The notes beneath the pieces were generated by a model. It was not told where the DNA came from, made no database searches, and saw only the letters and a list, made by a program, of their open reading frames with translations. A stretch of DNA of 64,000 bases from Moorella sp. Hama-1 (GTDB lineage: Bacteria; Bacillota; DSM-521; Neomoorellales; Neomoorellaceae): positions 2,476,501-2,540,500 of the forward strand of contig NZ_AP024620.1 in assembly GCF_023734095.1 (NCBI RefSeq), in the 5' to 3' direction. Below are positions 58,217-64,000 of the stretch, in pieces. Made by a program: the position numbers and the translations under genes. Numbering within the stretch: position 1 is the stretch's first letter; each line of letters opens with the position of its first letter.

Positions 58217-60482
58217 CCTCCCGCCCTCCTTCCTGCTTTCTAACAGCCGCTAAAACCTGTTCCAGGCCGGCCGGCAAGTCATACAGGCGCCGGCCAATGG
58301 CCTGGCAGATAGCGTTGATGATAGCCGGCGCTACAATCTGGGTCGCCGGTTCGCCCAGACCCCTGGCTCCCAGGGGGCCCAGGGGGTCCCGGTGCTCGAT
58401 AATCAGGGGAGTAATGGTTCCTGTATCCAGGGCCGTAGGCAGCAGGTAGTTGTCAAAGTTAAGGTTGCTGAGTTCTCCCTGGTGGGGTTCAGCCGACTCC
58501 AGCAGGGCGTAGCCAATCCCCATGGCGCCGCCGCCGGCAATCTGCCCGGCTACAGCCGCCGGGTTCAGGGCGTTGCCCACGTCGTGGGCGGCCGTATAGT
58601 TCAAGACCTCGACCTTTCCTGTCTCCAGGTCGACCTCCACCTCGGCTACGCTAGCGGCGTAGACATAGCTGAAGTAGGCCTCCCCCTGACCCTGTTCCCG
58701 GTCCCAGGGGAGGTCCGGGATTTTGTACCAGCCGTAGCCATAAAGGGTCAGGCCCCGGGAGAGGCAGGTGTTGGCCAGTTCCGGGAAGGCTATCCGCCGC
58801 TCCGGCTGCCGGCGGCTGGAAACAAAGCCCCCGGCAAACTCGACCTCCCTTTCCGGCACAGAAAGAAGTTCGGCCGCCACCCCGGCCATTACCCGCCGTA
58901 CCTGCTCCGCCGCCAGGCGCACGGCGTGACCGCCGACAACGGTACCCCGGGAAGCGACGGTAGGACCACTGTCTACAACCCGCGCGCTGTCCACCGGACT
59001 GAAGTGGATCCGGGCCGGGTCAACCCCCAGAATCTCCCCGATAATCCGGGCGAAGGCCGTCCGGGAGCCCTGGCCGACCTCGCAGATGCCGCTGGCGACG
59101 TTGATACTGCCGTCACGCTCCACATTGATCATGGCCCCAGCGGCATCCAACCCCTCGCCACCGGCGCCGAAGCAGGAACCCCGGAAGCTGCAGGCCAGGC
59201 CAATACCCCGGCGCCGCGTGCCTTCCTGGTGGGCGTAGGCCGCCCGCTTCTGCTGCCAGCCGGTAGCCGCTGTCACCCTGTTCAGGCACTCCTCCAGGCT
59301 GACGTCCCGCAGTACCTGACCGGTGACTGCCTCCGAGCCCTCCCGGTAGCCGTTCTTCAGCCGCAGCTCCAGGGGATCCAGGCCCAGTTCTCCGGCCAGT
59401 TCGTCCATGAGAAGTTCCACCGCCAGGTTCACCTGGGGCGAGCCGAAGCCCCGCAGGGCGTCGGAGGGCATGTTGTTGGTGAAGGCAGCTACGATATCGG
59501 TATGCACATGGGGGATGACATAGGGGCCTGCCGCCTCTACCGTGGAACGCCAGGCTACCAGGGGGGTCTTGGAGGCATAGGCTCCGGCATCGGTAATCCC
59601 CCTGACGGTCATAGCCACCAGAGTGCCATCCTTTTTTGCCCCAACTTTATAATGGAGGACATAGGGATGCCGCTTGGTGGATTCCTTCAAGGATTCCTCC
59701 CGGGTAACCACCAGCCGGGCCGGTCGCCCGGTAGCCAGGGCCGCCAGGGCAACCCGTCCGGCGACAACGGCCATGTCATAATCCTTACCGCCAAAGGAGC
59801 CGCCAATGGTCGCCTCCACTACCCGTACCTGGTTTAAGGGCCGGGCCAGGGCTTCGGCCACGATGCGGCGCAGGTTAAAGGGGCTCTTGGTGGGGCAATA
59901 GATGGTCACACTGCCATCGGCTTCGGGTACGGCTACGGCGGCCTCCGGCTCCAGGGCGGCATGGTACACCCGGTGGGTGTGGTAGGTCCGCTCCAGGATA
60001 ACGTCGGCGGCGGCAAAACCGGTTTCCGGATCACCGTGGCGGACTTTAAAGTGGCACACCTGGTTGCCACCCGGGTGCAGTTCGGGGGCTCCCGGCTGCA
60101 GGGCCTCTTCGGGGTCAAAAACCGCCGGCAGGACGTCGTACTCGACGATAATGCGCTCCAGGGCCTCCCGGGCAGTCATCTCATCCTCGGCCACAGTAAT
60201 GGCCACCCCATCCCCCAGATAGCGCACCCGGTCCTGGGCCAGGATAGGCCGCTCCTTCTCCCGGCTGGGAATACCCGGCAGGTCCCGGTCGGCGAGGACG
60301 GCCAGGACGCCGGGAATCTCCCGGGCCTGGCTGGCATCAATGCGGCGAATCCGGGCGTGGGGGTGAGGGCTATAAAGCACTTTAACGTGCACCATATTGG
60401 GGAATTGGAGATCGGCGGCGTAACGGGCCCGGCCGGTTACCTTGGCCAGGGCGTCCAGCCGCCGGGTGGATTCAGCTACCAT
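58209..60482 (-). CDS. Xanthine dehydrogenase-type molybdenum subunit (set 2)
   Basis: 757 residues with VTGRARYAADLQFPN, GGSFGGKDYDM (about 230), DALRGFGSPQ, VASRGTVVGG and GARGLGEPATQ with the catalytic Glu. The residue after GGSFGGK is Asp where set 1 has Glu, and the RGFGSPQ loop has Phe rather than Tyr, small changes in the pocket that suggest another substrate. First gene of an A-B-C-amidohydrolase operon. An AAGTACTT core lies about 25 bases before the start. Confidence 0.92.
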   Translation of the reverse strand: MVAESTRRLDALAKVTGRARYAADLQFPNMVHVKVLYSPHPHARIRRIDASQAREIPGVLAVLADRDLPGIPSREKERPILAQDRVRYLGDGVAITVAEDEMTAREALERIIVEYDVLPAVFDPEEALQPGAPELHPGGNQVCHFKVRHGDPETGFAAADVILERTYHTHRVYHAALEPEAAVAVPEADGSVTIYCPTKSPFNLRRIVAEALARPLNQVRVVEATIGGSFGGKDYDMAVVAGRVALAALATGRPARLVVTREESLKESTKRHPYVLHYKVGAKKDGTLVAMTVRGITDAGAYASKTPLVAWRSTVEAAGPYVIPHVHTDIVAAFTNNMPSDALRGFGSPQVNLAVELLMDELAGELGLDPLELRLKNGYREGSEAVTGQVLRDVSLEECLNRVTAATGWQQKRAAYAHQEGTRRRGIGLACSFRGSCFGAGGEGLDAAGAMINVERDGSINVASGICEVGQGSRTAFARIIGEILGVDPARIHFSPVDSARVVDSGPTVASRGTVVGGHAVRLAAEQVRRVMAGVAAELLSVPEREVEFAGGFVSSRRQPERRIAFPELANTCLSRGLTLYGYGWYKIPDLPWDREQGQGEAYFSYVYAASVAEVEVDLETGKVEVLNYTAAHDVGNALNPAAVAGQIAGGGAMGIGYALLESAEPHQGELSNLNFDNYLLPTALDTGTITPLIIEHRDPLGPLGARGLGEPATQIVAPAIINAICQAIGRRLYDLPAGLEQVLAAVRKQEGGREDV

Positions 60483-60573
60483 TTACTCCTCTCCCTTCCC
60501 GACAAAAGTACTTGCTAAGAGAGATCGTGGCATTACATTTATCAATTGGTCCGGGTTACCTACCAGCGGCCTT

Positions 60574-60605
60574 TAAAACAACAAAGCGGGGGAAGCCCCG
60601 CTTTG
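60574..60605 (-). terminator. Intrinsic terminator of the permease operon
   Basis: CAAAGCGGGG/CCCCGCTTTG, perfect 10-bp stem with a GAAG-type loop, followed on the minus strand by TTGTTTT. It lies about 175 bases after the permease stop codon. The stretch 60606-60780 contains GC-rich inverted segments (GGCTCCGGAGCC, 60668-60679) but no gene. Confidence 0.8.
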
Positions 60606-60780
60606 CTTTCTTGTGGGTACCGCCGGGGCACAGCCGGCAGCCATAGCTGCCTAAATGTCCCTATACGGCTCCGGAGCCGCAGCCGGATTCCTGCTGCCCC
60701 TGCCCCCTTTGTTTACTTGCAATACCCGCGCCTGCTATTCACCACTCAGCCGGGGGCTGGTGGGCGCAGGGAGATGATGA

Positions 60781-61716
60781 TTATTCCTTCTCGTAGGGCT
60801 GGCCGCTGGCTGCCGGGGCTACCGCCCGGCCGACAAAACCCGCCAGGGCGGCGATGGTCAGGATATATGGGATCATCAGGAGCAGCTGGTAGGGGATCCC
60901 CGAATTGGCGGCCTGGAGGCGGTACTGGAGGGCATCGCCGGCGCCGAAGAGCATAGCGGCTCCCAGGACCCCTGCCGGCGTCCATTTGCCGAAGATGACC
61001 GCCGCCAGGGCGATAAAACCGCGGCCGGCAGTCATATTCTCCGTAAAGAAGTTCAGCAGGCTCAGGGAAAGGTAGGAACCAGCCATCCCGGCCAGAGCGC
61101 CGCCGACGATGCAGGCGCCGTAGCGGATCTTAAAGACATTGATCCCTACCGTATCCGCGGCCCGGGGATTTTCGCCCACGGCCCGGATTTTCAGGCCGGT
61201 AGTGGTCCGGAAAAGGAAAAAGTGCACCAGCGGCATCAGGATCAGGCTCAAATAAACCAGCTCCGAGTGATTAAAGAGGACCGGTCCCAGGATGGGGATC
61301 TTGGCCAGCACCGGGATAGCCACCGGCTTGAAGGAGTCGATTTGCGGCGGTGCCGTATTGACCCCGAAGATTACCCGGGCAAAGGAAGTCGTCAGGCCCA
61401 GCCCCAAGATGTTAAAGGCTGTACCGATGACCACCTGGTCGGCCCGGGCCGTGACTACCAGGTAGGCGAAGAAGAGGCCCAGCAGGCCCCCGGCCACCAC
61501 AGCCACCAGCACCCCCAGCCAGGCATTACCCAGGAAAAAGGACCCGGCTACCCCGGCCAGGGAACCCACCAGCATCATGCCTTCCACGCCGATGTTGACG
61601 ATGCCGGCGCGCTCGGTAAAGATCAGACCTGTGGCCGCCAGCAATAAGGGCATGGCTGTTCGTAGATCCGCCGAAAGGAAATTGACAACTTCATTAACCC
61701 AGTGGATATCAGCCAT
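60781..61716 (-). CDS. BMP/nucleoside-type ABC permease (YufQ/NupQ-like)
   Basis: 311 residues with about nine membrane helices of the branched-chain/ribose permease fold. GIVNIGVEGMMLVGSLAGV and the cytoplasmic GENPRAADTVGINV loop (the coupling EAA-like region) are conserved. Start at ATG 61716, with GGAGGTGGG before it and overlapping the stop of the partner permease (ATGGCTGA). It makes the channel with that partner; the ATPase gene is not in the window, and the binding proteins are encoded 17 kb away. Confidence 0.9.
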   Translation of the reverse strand: MADIHWVNEVVNFLSADLRTAMPLLLAATGLIFTERAGIVNIGVEGMMLVGSLAGVAGSFFLGNAWLGVLVAVVAGGLLGLFFAYLVVTARADQVVIGTAFNILGLGLTTSFARVIFGVNTAPPQIDSFKPVAIPVLAKIPILGPVLFNHSELVYLSLILMPLVHFFLFRTTTGLKIRAVGENPRAADTVGINVFKIRYGACIVGGALAGMAGSYLSLSLLNFFTENMTAGRGFIALAAVIFGKWTPAGVLGAAMLFGAGDALQYRLQAANSGIPYQLLLMIPYILTIAALAGFVGRAVAPAASGQPYEKE

Positions 61717-62821
61717 TTTTGCCCACCTCCGCCACAGCCGGGGTTGCTTGGACCCGGGCTGCCTTCCTCTTGCTTCGCCGGCGCCGCAACAGGGCCTCGG
61801 CGGCGACAAAGATAATCACAAAGGCCTGGATAATATAAACCACCGCAATGGGCACGTTGGCAATCATCTGCATCATGTTGCCCCCGGCCCGCAAGATGCC
61901 AAAAAGGATGGCCGCCAGGAAAATCCCGATGGGCGAGTTATAACCCAGCAGGGAGACGGCGATGCCGTCGAAACCATAACCGGGGGAGAAGTTCTGGAAG
62001 AGGCGGTGCTGGATGCCCAGGATCTCCCCTACCCCGGCCAGACCGCCCATACCCCCGGCAAGGAACATGGACAATAAAGTAGTCCGGGCAGCGTTCATAC
62101 CGGCGTAGGCCGCAGCCTGGGGGTTCTGACCCACCACCCGCAACTCATAACCGGTATTGGTCCGCCACATGAAGATATAGTAGGCCAGGATGGCCAGGAT
62201 GGCTATAATGAAGCCCAGGTGCAACCGGGTGCCGGCCAGGATGATAGGTAACTGGGCCGAGGCCGCCACCGGCGGGCTCTGGGGGAAGTTCCCCGGGGGT
62301 TCAATAAGGGGCCCGTTGACCATATAGCTGACAAAATACTGGGCGACATAGTTCAGCATTACCGTGGTGATAATCTCGCTGGCGCCAAAACGCACCTTGA
62401 GCCAGCCGGAAAGGAGCCCTAAAAGGCCACCGCCGATAAAACCGGCCAGGATGGCCAGGGGCAGATGGATAAAAATGGGTAGCCCCTTTAAAGAAATACC
62501 AACTATCACACTTAAGAGGCCGCCCATATAGAGCTGCCCTTCCGCACCGATATTAGTGAGCCCGGCCTTTTTCGCCAGGCCGAAGCTCAAGCCGGTAAAG
62601 ATCAAGGGTGTGGCTTTAACCATGGTCTCGCCGATGCCATTGGTCGAGCCCAGGGCCCCCTGCAACATGCTCTGATAGGCAACTAAGGGGTCTAGGCCCA
62701 TGAGGGCAATGGCGGCAGCCCCCAGGATCAGGGCCAGAACTATAGCCACAACAGGTGTAATTAAACTCTTTAAACCGCCGACTATTACCTGGCCGGCGTT
62801 ACTGCCTGCCCTGGTTGTCAT
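61709..62821 (-). CDS. BMP/nucleoside-type ABC permease (YufP/NupP-like)
   Basis: 370 residues, about ten membrane helices. KKAGLTNIGAEGQLYMGGLL and GQNPQAAAYAGMNAART are the family's conserved segments; the last is the loop that docks to the ATPase. A basic C-terminal tail (LLRRRRSKRKAARV) follows. First of the permease pair, 17 bases after the amidohydrolase gene. Imports nucleosides, purines or related compounds for the enzymes of the island. Confidence 0.9.
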   Translation of the reverse strand: MTTRAGSNAGQVIVGGLKSLITPVVAIVLALILGAAAIALMGLDPLVAYQSMLQGALGSTNGIGETMVKATPLIFTGLSFGLAKKAGLTNIGAEGQLYMGGLLSVIVGISLKGLPIFIHLPLAILAGFIGGGLLGLLSGWLKVRFGASEIITTVMLNYVAQYFVSYMVNGPLIEPPGNFPQSPPVAASAQLPIILAGTRLHLGFIIAILAILAYYIFMWRTNTGYELRVVGQNPQAAAYAGMNAARTTLLSMFLAGGMGGLAGVGEILGIQHRLFQNFSPGYGFDGIAVSLLGYNSPIGIFLAAILFGILRAGGNMMQMIANVPIAVVYIIQAFVIIFVAAEALLRRRRSKRKAARVQATPAVAEVGKNG

Positions 62822-62838
62822 ATTTTCCCTCCTACCTG

Positions 62839-64000
62839 TTAATAAGCTACCGACCGCCAGGGGCGGGTGCTGGCCAGGCGGATGGTGCCGGCCCGTTCAG
62901 CCAATCTTTGGGCCGCTGTAGCGGCAGCGGCCAGTTGTTCCCTTTCATTAACGGTTGTTACCCGCCCGTCCTCCATGACCACCCGGCCGTCAACCATGAC
63001 CATCTCCACACAGCGACTGTCGGCCGAATAGACCAGGGTGGAGACGGGGTGATGCATAGGTGTCGCCGTAGCGCTCCGCTGCGGGTCGAAGACAAAGAGG
63101 TCCGCTTTCTTACCTGCCTCCAAGGAGCCGATCTCCTGTTCCAGGCCAAGGGCCCGCGCCCCGTCAATGGTGGCCATCTCCAGGACCTTTTCCGCTGTGA
63201 TGACCGTAGGATCCAGGTCGTGGACCTTGTGCAGCAGGGCGGCAAACTTCAGGGTCTCCAGCATATTGTTGGAATTGTTGCTGGCGGCCCCGTCGGTGGC
63301 CAGCCCTACCTTCATACCGCTGGCCAGCATCAGGGGCACCGGAGCCACCCCGGAGGAGAGGTACATATTGCTCACCGGGTTATGGGAAACCCGGGCGTCA
63401 TAATCCCGGGCCATACGAATTTCCCGTGGGGTAAGATAGACGCAATGGACCATTAAAGTACGCGGCCCCAGGAGGCCCAGGTTGCGCAGGGTTTCAATGT
63501 CGTTGGCCCCGTGTTCGGTAACGGTCGCCTCCCGGTCGAAGGGCGTCTCCGAAACATGGATCATCAGGCCGGTATCATACTCCTGTAGCAGGTCTTTAAT
63601 GGCCAGGAACATCTCCCGGTTGTTGGACCAGACGGCAGCCGGGGCCAGCCAGACCCGCAGCCGGCCGTTGTCCGCCCCGTGGTAGGCGGCGATCAGGCGC
63701 CGGAAGTCGGCCACAAAGGTAGCTACATCCTGCTGGATGCCTGCCGGCACGCCGTACCGGGCGGCGGTGTTCATGGTGCCCCGGCCCAGGATGGCCCGGA
63801 TACCCAGTTCCCGGAAGGCGGCGATAATCCCGTCACTTAAATCCGGGCCATTATGGGCGTACATATAGTCCACCATGGTCGTAGTGCCGCTGTGCAACCC
63901 GTCCAGGCAGCCCAGCATGGCCGCGTGGTAAGTGTCGTCCGGTTTTAAATAAACGGCGCTGGGAAAGGTCATGGCGGCCAGCCAGTCGCTCAAGACCCGG
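62839..64000 (-). CDS. SsnA/TrzA-type amidohydrolase, N-terminus beyond the window
   Basis: The frame remains open to the window edge; comparison with the paralogue at 55520 shows that 80-90 N-terminal residues with the first HxH metal motif lie outside. Visible: GTTTMVDYMYAHNG, MIHVSETPFDREA (metal His), HCVYLTPREI, SHNPVSNMYLSSG and LATDGAASNNSNNMLETL. The SNNSNN/SHNPVSN motifs place it with the ATZ/TRZ deaminases. It precedes the permease pair in the same operon, so uptake and the first deamination would be co-expressed. Confidence 0.85.
   Translation of the reverse strand, partial: RVLSDWLAAMTFPSAVYLKPDDTYHAAMLGCLDGLHSGTTTMVDYMYAHNGPDLSDGIIAAFRELGIRAILGRGTMNTAARYGVPAGIQQDVATFVADFRRLIAAYHGADNGRLRVWLAPAAVWSNNREMFLAIKDLLQEYDTGLMIHVSETPFDREATVTEHGANDIETLRNLGLLGPRTLMVHCVYLTPREIRMARDYDARVSHNPVSNMYLSSGVAPVPLMLASGMKVGLATDGAASNNSNNMLETLKFAALLHKVHDLDPTVITAEKVLEMATIDGARALGLEQEIGSLEAGKKADLFVFDPQRSATATPMHHPVSTLVYSADSRCVEMVMVDGRVVMEDGRVTTVNEREQLAAAATAAQRLAERAGTIRLASTRPWRSVAY

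Noticed and set aside
58392-59837. A 481-codon open frame on the plus strand
   Set aside because: Antisense to the xdhA set-2 gene with the same shadow composition; the minus-strand protein is unmistakable.
1-64000. tRNA, rRNA, prophage or conjugative element genes
   Set aside because: No cloverleaf with a CCA-type acceptor, no rRNA sequence and no integrase, relaxase or phage structural motif was seen on either strand.

Overview
The window reads as a chromosomal segment of a GC-rich, anaerobic, low-oxygen-tolerance Firmicute, most likely a Moorella-type thermophilic acetogen. The grounds are strong GGAGG ribosome sites and consensus sigma-A promoters, frequent GTG/TTG starts, corrinoid and methyl-tetrahydrofolate methyltransferases, a 2-hydroxyacyl-CoA-dehydratase-type activase, a siroheme sulfite reductase and several molybdenum hydroxylases. 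The genus is an inference; no rRNA or tRNA gene is present to fix it.

Layout. 0.3-3.3 kb: a fused XdhD-type molybdenum hydroxylase (minus strand). 3.8-5.6 kb: a hendecad coiled-coil membrane protein and an M20 amidohydrolase. 6.2-12.4 kb: a minus-strand corrinoid methyl-transfer cluster (UroD-type methyltransferase fragment, GntR regulator, corrinoid protein, CobW-type GTPase, unknown protein, methyl-THF methyltransferase, DUF1638-type protein), damaged at both ends: the first gene lacks its 5' part and the last is joined by a deletion to a headless dienoyl-CoA-reductase-type flavoenzyme. 12.7-17.4 kb: CstA-type peptide/pyruvate transporter followed by a LytS/LytTR two-component pair. 17.7-20.9 kb: a COG3580/3581-type protein with its ATP-dependent activase. 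20.9-23.0 kb: divergent PII protein and ammonium channel, the latter behind an attenuator-like leader. 23.1-33.0 kb: decayed gene remnants, small membrane proteins, 4-OT tautomerase, TauE/SafE exporter, MarR-ABC exporter operon, acyltransferase, and a MacAB-like export system. 33.2-38.0 kb: a TusA/sulfite reductase/MoeB operon and a two-component system that share an almost identical promoter-operator module. 38.4-41.4 kb: UbiA-type DPPR-synthase-like protein and a GT-C glycosyltransferase.

41.8-64.0 kb is one long minus-strand island for uptake and anaerobic breakdown of purines or related N-heterocycles: BMP/nucleoside-type ABC permeases and two lipoprotein binding proteins, two complete three-subunit xanthine-dehydrogenase-type enzymes, three amidohydrolases of the SsnA/guanine-deaminase type plus a remnant of a fourth, a YgfK/PreAT-like reductase, a YgeW-like knotted carbamoyltransferase, a MoaD-type sulfur carrier and a GntR/UTRA regulator with a clear operator. 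Together with XdhD at the left end this resembles the E. coli ygeW-ygfK-ssnA-ygfM-xdhD set. The expected route is deamination, hydroxylation, reductive ring opening and carbamoyl transfer (the last yielding ATP through carbamoyl phosphate), but ygeX, ygeY, hyuA and the transporter ATPase are not in the window.

Four copies of a roughly 240-bp structured repeat, with inverted termini and compensatory base changes, sit in intergenic gaps and are the least explained feature. Other unexplained signals are the long BMP leader with an internal terminator, the ammonium-channel leader, and the duplicated promoter module.
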